From Coprinus comatus (Eukaryota > Basidiomycota > Agaricomycetes > Agaricales > Agaricaceae), in assembly GCA_034638255.1 (NCBI GenBank), contig JAWPGT010000003.1, positions 1,467,318-1,531,317 on the forward strand: 64,000 nt of DNA, given 5' to 3'. A model generated the notes under the pieces. It was not told the DNA's origin, made no database searches, and worked only from the letters and a program-made list of their open reading frames with translations. The position numbers and the translations under genes are program-made. This document shows, in pieces, positions 51,130-61,575 of the stretch. Position 1 is the stretch's first letter; every line of letters begins with the position of its first letter.

Positions 51130-51764
51130 TGTTATGACCACGAACCGTTAAGCTGAACACTCCTGGAACTTAAACGCTAGAGTGCAGTTGTGTAGGAACG
51201 TGCGATCAATAAACACTCTGCTGCAATCTCAAGGCCTTTCAACCTAGTGACCGAGAGGTATGGAGACAGAGATGTATAAGGGCTACAACAGAAGAGATTA
51301 AAGCTTAAGGCTTTAATCGTCTAATACATCGAGTATTTATACTATTCTAGGGATGTACCTAATAATAGCTACTAACTAATTATAACCTAATACTCGTCAT
51401 CGCTTTATAATCTACTCCATACACAATGCTAGAACTGTCAACAGGAGTAGGTGAGACATCGGGGTCGGGGACTATTTACTCCATATACAATGAAAGATTA
51501 GTCAACAGGAGTAAAATGACGAAACAGATAACTAATACTGGAGCTGGGGAAATGTATACTTCTAAGCATAAGTGGAGTCTCATACTTAGTTCGACGTTAG
51601 GTCATAACGATGTCATAGTGATGTCACTGTGATGTCATCGGGGAGTGGTATGTCAAGCGGAGTCGTCCATGGTGTCATCATTGGGAATGAGTTCGGGGAA
51701 GATGGCGAACAAGTCTTCCTCGGTGGTGGTGGTACGGGCCGGTGGTTTGGGTGGACTCGTAACA
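51130..51764 (-). repeat. Solo LTR of the same chromovirus family, inverted, inside pol
   Basis: 635 bp, the reverse complement of the family LTR, bounded by TGTTATGACC and CTCGTAACA. It is flanked by 5-bp target duplications GGATC (51125-51129 and 51765-51769). Solo LTRs form by recombination between the two LTRs of a full element, so a second family member once inserted here and was lost. Confidence 0.95.
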
Positions 51765-53111
51765 GGATCATAAAATTGAACTCGAAGATTCATTCGAAGC
51801 TCGTTCAATTAAACCATATCGGTTATCACCTCTAGAAGAGAAGGAACTCGACACCTTCTTAAAAGAGAATCTTGAAAAAGGTTACATTCGACCTTCAAAA
51901 TCACCTATGGCCTCCCCTTTCTTCTTTGTAGGAAAGAAAGATGGAAAACTACGGCCCTGTCAAGATTACAGATATCTAAATCAACACACTATCAAAAACG
52001 CATATCCCATTCCCCTCATCTCATCAATACTCGACAAATTGAGAGATTCGAAATGGTTCACAAAACTTGATGTTCGTCTAGGATATAACAATATCCGCAT
52101 AAAAGATGGAGATCAATGGAAAGGAGCCTTTAAAACAACTAAAGGACTTTTCGAACCCACAGTCATGTTCTTTGGAATGTGCAACTCGCCAGCTACCTTC
52201 CAAGCAATGATGGACTCATTGTTTAGAAAGCTGATAGATGATGGAGAAGTCATTGTCTATATGGATGATATCCTCATTCATGCCAAAACTAAAGAGGAAC
52301 TTCACCGTATTACTAAAGAAGTACTACGAATCCTCCTAAAGAATGATCTATTTCTCAAAACGGAGAAATGCGAATTTGAAAAACAACACCTCGAGTATCT
52401 CGGTGTAATCATCACTCCCAACAACGTCGCCATGGACCCCGCAAAATTACAAGGCATCCAACAATGGCCCGTACCCAAATCAGTACGAGACGTTCGCAAG
52501 TTCATTGGATTTTGCAACTTCTACCGCAAATTCATTCGAAACTACTCTGACCTCGCACATCCGCTTAACGCTCTTATGTCTAATACTAAAGTATTCGATT
52601 GGACATCCGAATGCCAGTCTTCATTCGAAGATCTGAAAGCGCGATTTCTCACACAGCCCATCCTCACAGTTGCCGATCAAACTAAACCGTTTGAAATAGA
52701 ATGCGATGCATCTCTATACGCAACAGGAGCTGTCCTACTACAACGAGACACCAATGGAGTCAAGCACCCAGTTGCTTATCACAGCCGAAGTTTCAATCCC
52801 GCCGAACGAAATTATCATTGCTCAGAGCAAGAATTTCTCGCAATAATTCGAGCACTCACAGAGTGGAGACACTACTTCGAAGGATCACCACACAAAACCA
52901 TTGTATGGTCCGATCACGAAAACCTCAAACATTGGAAGAACCCTCAAGACCTCAACCGACGACAAGCACGATGGACAGCGTATATGCAACGATTCAACAT
53001 CGAAATCCGACATATTCCCGGCAAGAAAAATGGTCCCGCTGATCATCTATCCCGAAGACCTGATCACGTACCTATCGGAGACGATAACCATGACGTAACT
53101 GCATTACCCCC
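51765..53111 (+). pseudogene. Chromovirus reverse transcriptase and RNase H (pol middle segment)
   Basis: The pol frame resumes with KIELEDSFEARSIKPYRLSP. RT motifs are seen in order: SPFFFVGKKDGKLRPCQDYR, WFTKLDVRLGYN, FGMCNSPATFQ, and the catalytic YMDDILIH. Thumb/connection follows with KFIGFCNFYRKFI. RNase H begins at FEIECDASLYATGAVL and includes YHCSEQEFLAII and WSDHENL. The segment is interrupted at 53111 by Copia-2 and the frame continues at 57713. Confidence 0.9.
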
Positions 53112-53459
53112 TGTCAGGAATGCTCTAGACAGTCCCCAAGGTCAGTACTTATTGTTGGTTGAGGTTAGAAGAGTTGTGGTTGGATATCCTCTTTGGAGTT
53201 CTGGACTTGTAGATTGTTTCCGCTTTCTGTGACATCACAATGTCACGTCACACGTTACTGAAGCGTCCTGCAGACACATGAAGACTCTCTAGTCTAATAC
53301 AAGTGTCTGCAGGTGAGTAGTTAAGAAGTTATTGTATCTCTCTAGTCTAATACAAGTGTCTGCAGTGTTTGTGTTTTATCTCAGTCATTTCTTATTGGTT
53401 TCCCTCCATTCCTTCGTCATCGTGCTCGTCTCGTCGTCCTCTACGATCCTGCGCTTACA
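53112..53459 (+). repeat. Copia-2 5' LTR
   Basis: 348 bp, TGTCAGGAATG...GCGCTTACA. It contains a duplicated block (CTCTCTAGTCTAATACAAGT followed by GTCTGCAG, twice) and a TGTGACATCACA / GTCACGTCACAC cluster. Confidence 0.95.
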
Positions 53460-53471
53460 GGTTATGGGCCC
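53460..53471 (+). other. Copia-2 primer-binding site, half-tRNA type
   Basis: GGTTATGGGCCC directly after the LTR, identical to the site of Copia-1 and complementary to the anticodon region of initiator tRNA-Met. Confidence 0.85.
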
Positions 53472-53561
53472 CGTGCTTTAGGACTTCAAGAAACACGTTA
53501 TTTATTCACATATTCCACTCTCTACTGCTCAACACTCTTTCTACTATTTTACAACGACTTT

Positions 53562-54362
53562 ATGGCTTTCAAAATGCGTCACTCATCCTCTGGACATCCC
53601 TCCCTTCCTCCTAAACCTTCAGCTCTACCTCAGGCCGCTTTTCCAACCACAAAATGCGATTTTTGCGGAGTTACAGGCCACTCTCAGGTTTCATGCTTTA
53701 GTTTTGAGAAGGCAAAGGCAAAAGCTCAATATCTCGCCAACCGACCGTCCGAATCACGTCAAACTCGTCATACACGTTTATCTCATATTTCGCAAACGAC
53801 ACCCAAAATTTGGTGCGACGAGACGAACTCCTTCATTACCGAGTTTGCTGGCAATGCAACAGCTACCCTTCCTTCCTCCAGCCCTCTCCAACCTCATGCA
53901 AGTTTCCAATGGCTTTGTGACACCGGTGCTACATCTCACATGTCTCCCCACCATCACTGGTTCAGGAACTACACCCCCTCTCGCATTCCCATTCGCTTGG
54001 CTGATCATTCTGTGGTTTACTCAGCTGGCATAGGTTCTGTGGTGTTTGAGCCTATTCTGAAAGGAAAGAAGGCTAGACCGGTTGAATTTTCGAGGGTTTT
54101 ACACGTTCCTGACCTAGGGAACAACCTCCTATCTTGCCTACATCTTACCCGACATAAAGGCTTCAATATCAACATCTCTTCCCATTCCATCACCTTCAGG
54201 AAGTCCAGATCTACTCTCTTTACTGCCACCATTGACTCTGACAACTGTGCTTACCTCAATGGCTCAGTTATTGCCTCTGAGGTCGCTTTTTCCACCTCTA
54301 CACTCCCTCTTGACTCTCCCTCTGGCACAGACGTTTCATTCACCACAATTACTCAGATGTGA
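53562..54362 (+). CDS. Copia-2 zinc knuckle and protease ORF
   Basis: 266 aa. A CCHC knuckle CDFCGVTGHSQVSC lies at residues 33-46 (C-x2-C-x4-H-x4-C). The aspartic protease motif is WLCDTGATSHMS near 122-133, followed by VLHVPDLGNNLLS. The N-terminus (MAFKMRHSSSGHPS) is short and has no capsid-like region. The stop at 54360-54362 lies just inside the GAG-pre-integrase region, which continues in the -1 frame. Confidence 0.8.
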   Translation: MAFKMRHSSSGHPSLPPKPSALPQAAFPTTKCDFCGVTGHSQVSCFSFEKAKAKAQYLANRPSESRQTRHTRLSHISQTTPKIWCDETNSFITEFAGNATATLPSSSPLQPHASFQWLCDTGATSHMSPHHHWFRNYTPSRIPIRLADHSVVYSAGIGSVVFEPILKGKKARPVEFSRVLHVPDLGNNLLSCLHLTRHKGFNINISSHSITFRKSRSTLFTATIDSDNCAYLNGSVIASEVAFSTSTLPLDSPSGTDVSFTTITQM

Positions 54363-55330
54363 AGAAGATGATTGCTCAAGACCTGGTTACTGGTATTTCT
54401 CTTGATTCTGATTCACTCCCTGACCCAATTTGTGAACCTTGCCTTGCTGGAAAGATGCACTCGACTTCATTCCCTCCCTCCACCCACCATACTCGATCTC
54501 CACTCGAACTCATTCATTCTGATCTCCATGGTCCTCTTCCTACACCTACTGCTCAAGGTTACAAATATTGGATTACCTTCATTGATGATGCTACTCGATT
54601 TCGGTCTGTTATATTACTCAAGGCCAAGTCTGAAGCTTTCGAAGCATTCAAACGCTACAAAGCATGGGTAGAGAACCAACTCGGGATGAAGATCAAGGCG
54701 CTTCAAGATGATAAGGGAGGTGAATACATGTCCAATGCCTTTTGCTCCTTCACTATGGGGTGTGGTATTGAACGTAGGCACTCTACCCGTAATCGTCCTC
54801 AGCAAAATGGTCTCGCTGAACGTGCAAATCGAACAATGGGTGAACGTATCACCACCATGCTCTCGGAATCTGGTCTTCCTCCTTCTTTCTGGGGTGAATG
54901 TATTGCCTCTATGGTTCATGTCTGGAATCACCTTCCTACTTCCCCACTTCCTCACACCACACCATTTGAGGCCTTCTACAAGCGTAAACCTGATGTCTCT
55001 CACCTTCGAGTCTGGGGATGTACTGCCTACGTTTTCATACAAAAGGATAAGCGTACATCTCTTGAACCTCATATGGAGAAGTGTATTTTCTTGGGTTACG
55101 AACCTGGTTACAAAGGTTGGAAGTTTTATAATCCAACAACTCGAAAGGTGATCATCTCTGAAACCGCTCATTTTGACGAACGCTACTTTCCGGGTCTTTC
55201 AAAAGGGAAGACGAACAATGTTCCTGACTTCTCTCTATCCTCTATACCATCTTCCTCTTCATCATCTACTCCAACTTTGCCAACGATCTCAGGTGTTCCA
55301 CTTCCCGAAGATGAGGGGGGGGTATTGTAG
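54312..55330 (+). CDS. Copia-2 integrase ORF
   Basis: The frame opens after a TGA near 54312, with WHRRFIHHNYSDVKKMI marking the GAG-pre-integrase domain. The first ATG of the frame is at 54359. The integrase core shows the acidic residues in LIHSDLHGPLP, LQDDKGGEYMS and QQNGLAERANRT, then VWGCTAYVFIQKD. It is in the -1 frame relative to the protease ORF and ends at 55330 just after a G8 run, beyond which RT lies in the next -1 frame. Confidence 0.85.
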
Positions 55331-55337
55331 AGCATTC

Positions 55338-57270
55338 CACTTCATTTCCACCTCTAGTTCCTGCTGCTCCTATTCATCTTCCGGCTCCTGTCCCACCTTC
55401 ACCTTCACCTTCACCATCCCCACCTCACTCACCAAAACTCTCTCCACCTCCAACACCTCGCATTCAACTAGCTACTCCTCCTCCTCCTCCTTCTACTCCT
55501 CCTCATCGTCAACCACCTTCTGCTCAACCACCATCCCGTAGACGAGGCTCTCGAATTCGACAACCTTCTTGGAAAGTTCGAGAGAATCTCCGACAACAAA
55601 AGCTCTATTTTGACTCTGAAGCTGAGGATAGTGACGAAGATTTTGTGTTTTCGGTATCTGATGAGAAGAATGGTTTTAAGGAAGTTGAGTTTGCTGGTAA
55701 CGTGTCATCTGGTCATCCAGGATCATTCAAAGCTGCGATGAATTCCCCTGATTCACATTTGTGGAAAGAGGCGATGGACAAGGAGTACTCTACACTCGAG
55801 GCGAATGGTACTTGGGAACTTATTCCTTTACCCCGTGGTGAGAAAGCTATCAAGTCTGGTTGGGTTTACAAGATTAAGGACAATCCTGATGGTTCCATCG
55901 AACGGTATAAAGCTCGTCTTGTTGCTAAAGGTTACGCTCAACGTCCTGGATATGATTATACTGAAGTCTTTGCTCCAACATTCCGTCCCGCTTCCCTCCG
56001 CCTCATTGTCGCCCTTGCCGCCAAAGAAGGTTACAAGTTACGCTCTATCGACATCTCCTCCGCCTTTACTTATGGTGACCTGGAAGAAGAGATCTATATG
56101 CGTCAACCTGAAGGTTATCATTTTGGTGACTCAAACATGGTTTTTAGGCTTCGAAAATCGCTTTACGGACTCAAACAAGCAGCTCGACAATGGAACAAGA
56201 AACTTCACTCAGTCTTCATTTCACTTGGTTACATTCGACTCCAATCTGACAGCTCTATCTACATCTACTCTAAAGGTCCAGTCAAGGTTATTGTTCCCAT
56301 TTTCATCGACGATATTACTCTCACTTCGAAGGATGACAAGGCCATGGATGATACAATCAAAGAGCTCTCTACTCACTTCAATCTTCGAGATCTCGGCTCT
56401 ACCTCCTGGTTATTGGCTGTTAAGGTTGATCAAGACCCCTCTCATCGCTCCATTTCGCTTTCACAAGAGAAATATGTCAAGGAACTCCTCGAACGCTTCC
56501 AGATGTCTGACTGTCGACCCGTGAAGACTCCTCTCACTCCTGGACTCAATCTCTCCACTATCACTGTCACTGAAGATGACAAACTCCTCATGAAAGATGT
56601 TCCCTACCTCAGCGCTGTTGGCGCTCTTCAATATCTGGCCACCATGACTCGTCCTGACATTGCCTTCGCTGTTTCTTACCTTGGAAGATTCAATCACAAT
56701 CCTGGTCCTCAACATTGGGCTGCTGTCAAACATCTCTTCCGCTATCTCAAGGGTACAATGGACTATAAGCTGGTCTACAAAGGTGACATGGCTACCGAGG
56801 ATCTCTTCATCACATATTCTGATGCTTCTCATGGTTCGTGTCAAGAGACTGGAAGGGCTACGGGTGGTTATGTGACTTTGGTATGTGGTGCGGCTGTTGG
56901 TTGGTCTTCAAAACGTCAGAGTTTAGTCACTCTCTCCTCCACTGAAGCTGAGTACGTTGCGGCTGTTGAAGGCGGAAAGGAGATTATGTGGATGCGCAAC
57001 ATTCTATCTGAGTTCGGTTATTCCTTCACTTTCCCCTCCATTCTTAACATCGACAACCAATCCGCTATTACTGTTGCTAAGAATCCTGAACACCATGGTC
57101 GTATGAAGCAATTGGATTTGTGTTATTTCTGGCTCCGTGATGCTGTTCAAAACAAAGTCATTTCCCCTCTCTTCGTTCCTACCTCTGAACAACTGGCTGA
57201 CATCTTCACCAAGGCTGTTGAACCAAAGGCAGTCTCTCACTTTGTTCCTCTTCTTGGACTTTCATCATAA
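55338..57270 (+). CDS. Copia-2 reverse transcriptase and RNase H ORF
   Basis: Open from about 55338 (first ATG at 55645). A Pro-rich linker (PAPVPPSPSPSPSPPHSP) precedes the copia RT: WKEAMDKEYSTLEANGTWEL, RYKARLVAKGYAQRPG, YGLKQAARQWN, and the catalytic box as IFIDDITLTS (IDD instead of the usual VDD). RNase H follows with YSDASHGSCQETGRATGG, SSTEAEYVAA and DNQSAITVAKNP, ending FVPLLGLSS. All expected catalytic residues are visible, so apart from the frame breaks upstream the enzyme looks functional. Confidence 0.88.
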
Positions 57271-57359
57271 TTCCTTCTCTTCCTTTTCTTTTATCACTTC
57301 ACTCTTTTCTTTTCCATTTATTTCCTTCCTTTGTCTGGACTGGCTAGATCAGGGGGGTA

Positions 57360-57707
57360 TGTCAGGAATGCTCTAGACAGTCCCCAAGGTCAGTACTTAT
57401 TGTTGGTTGAGGTTAGAAGAGTTGTGGTTGGATATCCTCTTTGGAGTTCTGGACTTGTAGATTGTTTCCGCTTTCTGTGACATCACAATGTCACGTCACA
57501 CGTTACTGAAGCGTCCTGCAGACACATGAAGACTCTCTAGTCTAATACAAGTGTCTGCAGGTGAGTAGTTAAGAAGTTATTGTATCTCTCTAGTCTAATA
57601 CAAGTGTCTGCAGTGTTTGTGTTTTATCTCAGTCATTTCTTATTGGTTTCCCTCCATTCCTTCGTCATCGTGCTCGTCTCGTCGTCCTCTACGATCCTGC
57701 GCTTACA
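57360..57707 (+). repeat. Copia-2 3' LTR
   Basis: 348 bp, same start and end as the 5' copy and no difference seen by eye. Confidence 0.95.
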
Positions 57708-57712
57708 CCCCC

Positions 57713-59162
57713 GTCATTATTCTCCACAGATTTACAAGAAACGTCAATCTGCATTATTGATGACCTCATCGGTCAGAAAATAAAAGACGTCACTCAACAA
57801 CGGTCTTCATCTATTCCTGAAACATACGTCATCGATGACGATGGTTTCCTCCGCTACCAGAATAAGATTGTCATCCCGGATGATCTTCTTCTTAGACGAT
57901 CCCTCTTACAAAGAGTACACGACCATATCACCGCTGGACACCCAGGAATTACAGAAACTTTACGAAAACTAAAGCAATACTGTTACTGGCCCGGTATGAA
58001 CTCGTTCGTACACAACTACGTTCAAGGTTGTGGAACTTGTCAACAATACAAGATTAACCGCCACCCACTCAAAGCACCTTTACAACCCATAAAAGGACCT
58101 GCTTCCATCCGTCCATTCACCCAAATCTCCATGGATATGATAACGGATCTACCTCCAGACGGCCCCTATGACTCTATATTGTCCATAGTGGACCATGGAC
58201 TTACAAAGGGGATATTAATTATTCCTACTGCGAAAACAGCCACAGCCGATGACATAGCCGAGCTATTGATAGAACGGTTATTCGCCAAATTCGGAACTCC
58301 CGAAAAGGTTATCTCAGATCGAGGACCCCAATTCATCGCTAAGTCAATGCAAGAATTCTATTCAAAACTAAATATAGAACCCGCATACTCGACCGCCTAT
58401 CACCCTCAATCCGACGGATCAACCGAAAGATTCAATCAAGAGATCAAACTATTCTTATCCATCTATTGCTCTGCAAACCCCAACTCCTGGGCACGAGCAC
58501 TGCCTATCCTCGAATTTACACACAATTCCCGCACCCATGCTGGTCGCACTCAAACCCCATTCGAACTAATGTATGGCTATGCACCAAAAACATTCCATAC
58601 TACGGAAGAACCCTCAAACATCCCATCTATCTCATCCCGATTTGAGTACCTCAAGCAAACAAGAGAACAGGCTCAAGAAGCTCACGAACATATGCGTCAA
58701 CTTATGGCCGCTCGATCGAACAGACCATTACCAACCCTAGAACCAGGACAACGGGTCTGGCTCGATAACAGAAACCTCCAAATCAAATACAAATCGAAGA
58801 AGATGGCACAACGCCGAGAAGGCCCCTTCAAAATTCTACGCAAAACAGGAACAACCACCTATGAGCTAGAGTTACCAATGACGTGGAGGATCCACAACAA
58901 ATTCCATATCCAACTCCTCACTCCTGTCAAAGAGAATGACGTATATGGCAAAATGTTTACAGCACCACCTCCAGATATCGTAAATGGAGAAGAAGAATAC
59001 GAAGTCGAAAATATCCTGAACCACCGAGGAACCCCGAGGACAAGACGGTATCTTGTTCATTGGAAAGGATACTCTTCCACGGAAGATTCTTGGGAGCCTG
59101 AATCGAATCTTACCAATTCAGGAGCAATCCTAAAAGGTTATAAAGAGAGACATGGACTCTGA
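57713..59162 (+). pseudogene. Chromovirus integrase with C-terminal chromodomain (pol end)
   Basis: Continuation of pol after Copia-2. An HHCC zinc domain (VHDHITAGHPGI ... GCGTCQQYK) precedes the integrase core with catalytic residues in SMDMITDLP, VISDRGPQF and SDGSTERFNQE. The GPF/IHNKFHIQLL segment follows. A chromodomain occupies the last 60 residues (EEYEVENILNHRG, RYLVHWKGYSSTEDSWEP). Chromodomains of this kind bind methylated H3 and steer insertion. The frame itself is open; it is marked as part of a broken gene because pol is interrupted upstream. Confidence 0.92.
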
Positions 59163-60509
59163 CCAAATCCCCAGTTCAATGCTCTACTCTCCTCCCAATA
59201 CACCCATCACTACTATCACCAATGCTCCCTCCACCGTACTCCCAACCCAAACCTTGGCTCCTGCCAATGGTTCCACCACACGCATCCCTCTCCCATATTC
59301 CCCTGACACTCAGCTTGTTCGATTCCGACTATCATGCGAAACATACATCGCTGACCTCGAATCCGTTCATCGAAACAACTCTGAATGCCGCACACTCCTT
59401 CACACCCTTCGGGAAGACCTATCTGCTTACTTTCCTCAAAGAGCTAAGGAACTGTACCTTTGGGACACCTTGGCCCACACTTGTCAAAAACTCCAATCGA
59501 ATGGTTTTTTCACAACCAGAGCATGCTAGCCTCCACCAGCTTTTCCAGGATCTTGACAGATCCCGAAATTCAAGACCTTCGCTCTTCAGCGTTAGTTTTG
59601 GACCACGATATGTTAGCACTAGCAACCTTGAGACTCGAAGGGACGGAACCCTTTCTAGAGACTCGGAAGCGACTCACGCCCCTCCTCAGGAACCACTACA
59701 TGCTCGAACAATGGGCCCGGAACCTGACCACTCAGGAAAGCTACTACCTGACCAACCTACTATCCCACCAAACGTTCCCAGCCAATGTCCCCAGACCCCA
59801 TACGTGCCACCAATTAAATCCACACAGCGTCGGTGCCCTGCATGTAACGGACATAACCACTTCCTACCACATTGTGAAAGTTACTTCTGCAACCACTGTA
59901 AGCAAACTGCTCCAGGCCACTATGCCAAGCATTGCTCCCGCAACAAGTACAAAGGCCTCCCTTCCAACACCATCCCGACCTCCGTTATTGAGGAGCACTA
60001 CATCCAAAACCCTAAACTCCGCCCTGCCGATAAAACGAACAGTAACATTTTACAAGGAGATAGGACACTTTTACAACAGCAACCGACACAACGACCAATC
60101 AATCGAGGGACAACGCGTCCTAGCATTCATGAACCACCAGAGATACGCCGCTCACGATCGACAGGACCCCGTACCCCGATTCCGACTGGATCTCGCAGTG
60201 AAAGACATCATCGATGCCATTCCCACTCTCGCCAAGCACGCCGCCGCTCACACCAGAGTACTGGATCAAATCAAGAAGACTTTGGACGAAACTTTGGAGA
60301 AGACTACGACCCCGTCGCCGAGGCCAACATCACTGGCTCCCCTTGCCGAGACCTCTGAAGTTGAGAATGAGGACATTCCCCTTAAGGAAGGAAGTAATGT
60401 TACGAGTCCACCCAAACCACCGGCCCGTACCACCACCACCGAGGAAGACTTGTTCGCCATCTTCCCCGAACTCATTCCCAATGACGACACCATGGACGAC
60501 TCCACTTGA
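59152..60509 (+). pseudogene. Third ORF of the chromovirus, zinc-knuckle protein (frame-shifted)
   Basis: Starts MDSDQIPSSMLYSP, overlapping the last codons of pol. Protein-like sequence moves through three frames: 59152 to about 59525 (helical, LREDLSAYFPQRAKELYLWD); then about 59520-59800 (LTDPEIQDLRSSALVLDHDM); then a double zinc-knuckle-like stretch at about 59835-59950 (RRCPACNGHNHFLPHCESYF and CNHCKQTAPGHYAKHC); then back to the second frame, which ends in an acidic tail encoded by the 3' LTR (60398-60509). Frame changes suggest decay or unusual expression. Nucleic-acid binding is likely from the knuckles; role unknown. Extra ORFs after pol exist in some LTR elements, but I do not recognise this one. 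Confidence 0.65.
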
Positions 60510-61032
60510 CATACCATTCCCCGGTGACATCACGGTGACATCACTATGACATCGCTATGACCTAACGTTGAACTAAGTATGAGACTCCACTTATGCTTAG
60601 AAGTATACATTTCCCCAGCTCCAGTATTAGTTATCTGTTTCGTCATTTTACTCCTGTTGACTAATCTTTCATTGTATATGGAGTAAATAGTCCCCGACCC
60701 CGATGTCTCACCTACTCCTGTTGACAGTTCTAGCATTGTGTATGGAGTAGATTATAAAGCGATGACGAGTATTAGGTTATAATTAGTTAGTAGCTATTAT
60801 TAGGTACATCCCTAGAATAGTATAAATACTCGATGTATTAGACGATTAAAGCCTTAAGCTTTAATCTCTTCTGTTGTAGCCCTTATACATCTCTGTCTCC
60901 ATACCTCTCGGTCACTAGGTTGAAAGGCCTTGAGATTGCAGCAGAGTGTTTATTGATCGCACGTTCCTACACGACTGCACTCTAGCGTTTAAGTTCCAGG
61001 AGTGTTCAGCTTAACGGTTCGTGGTCATAACA
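60398..61032 (+). repeat. Chromovirus 3' LTR
   Basis: 635 bp, TGTTACGAG...GGTCATAACA, followed by the GAAAG duplication. Differences from the 5' LTR seen by eye: second base, one C/T near 60569, one A/G near 60973 and one T/C near 61020. Confidence 0.95.
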
Positions 61033-61575
61033 GAAAGATTGGGGACGTGAGTTGTCCGTTTGAGCCAAATATAGGCCCACGTTACAAATGCAACCAAACA
61101 ACTCTGCACTGCTGAAGCCAACATTGACGAGGCGTAGGTCTTTGTATATATATATATATCCACGCACATCTATTGTACAAGATCCATATAGCAGAGGGTG
61201 AAATATAACTTCAGTGATAACTAATGAGAGTTTGACAAGCGCTTACATGTAAAATACATATGCAGAGAAGTTGTTAATTACCCATTATCACTGAGCCCTA
61301 GCGTATATCCGCGAAGATCGTCTTTCTAGGTATAATTGTGATGGGATGATGGTCGAAGTCTAGGGTTTCTTCCTATCAACACATCAAAACCCTGACAATC
61401 CCATGCAAATTTCCTCCAATACCACGGTTCACAAGAAGCCCCCAGTTCAGTCTCAAATAAATCACCCCAACAACCACATCAACACCAAAAGAAATTGAAC
61501 AAAGGAAAGTTCCAAAATTTATAGAAACGCCACTATGACTGGGCTGTAGTTCACCACAATGTTTATTGACCATGA
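61033..61575. other. Flank of the chromovirus, no gene seen
   Basis: Contains an (AT)n tract at about 61146-61160. Short frames only. Confidence 0.5.

Larger units (their letters stand above)
53112..57707 (+). mobile_element. Ty1/copia element Copia-2, young, lacking a capsid domain
   Basis: 4,596 bp with two 348-bp LTRs that I cannot tell apart by eye (53112-53459, 57360-57707). Target duplications are CCCCC on both sides (53107-53111 and 57708-57712). A half-tRNA priming site follows the 5' LTR and a purine tract (AGGGGGGTA) precedes the 3' LTR. Protease, integrase, RT and RNase H are present but the UBN2-type capsid part of Gag is missing: only about 100 bp separate the priming site from the zinc-knuckle ORF. 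It is inserted in the chromovirus pol between RNase H and integrase. Confidence 0.95.
47528..61032 (+). mobile_element. Ty3/Gypsy chromovirus, full length, with two nested insertions
   Basis: Two 635-bp LTRs (47528-48162 and 60398-61032) enclose gag, protease, RT-RNase H, integrase with a chromodomain, and a third ORF. Exact 5-bp target duplications GAAAG flank the whole element (47523-47527 and 61033-61037). The LTRs differ at about four sites by eye, so the insertion is fairly recent. Removing the solo LTR (51130-51764) and Copia-2 (53112-57707), each with one copy of its duplication, leaves a continuous pol frame across both sites. One frameshift near 50817 in pol and shifts in the third ORF suggest this copy is now defective. 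The chromodomain places it among chromoviruses; a priming site complementary to its own RNA start suggests the Tf1/sushi group. Confidence 0.93.
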
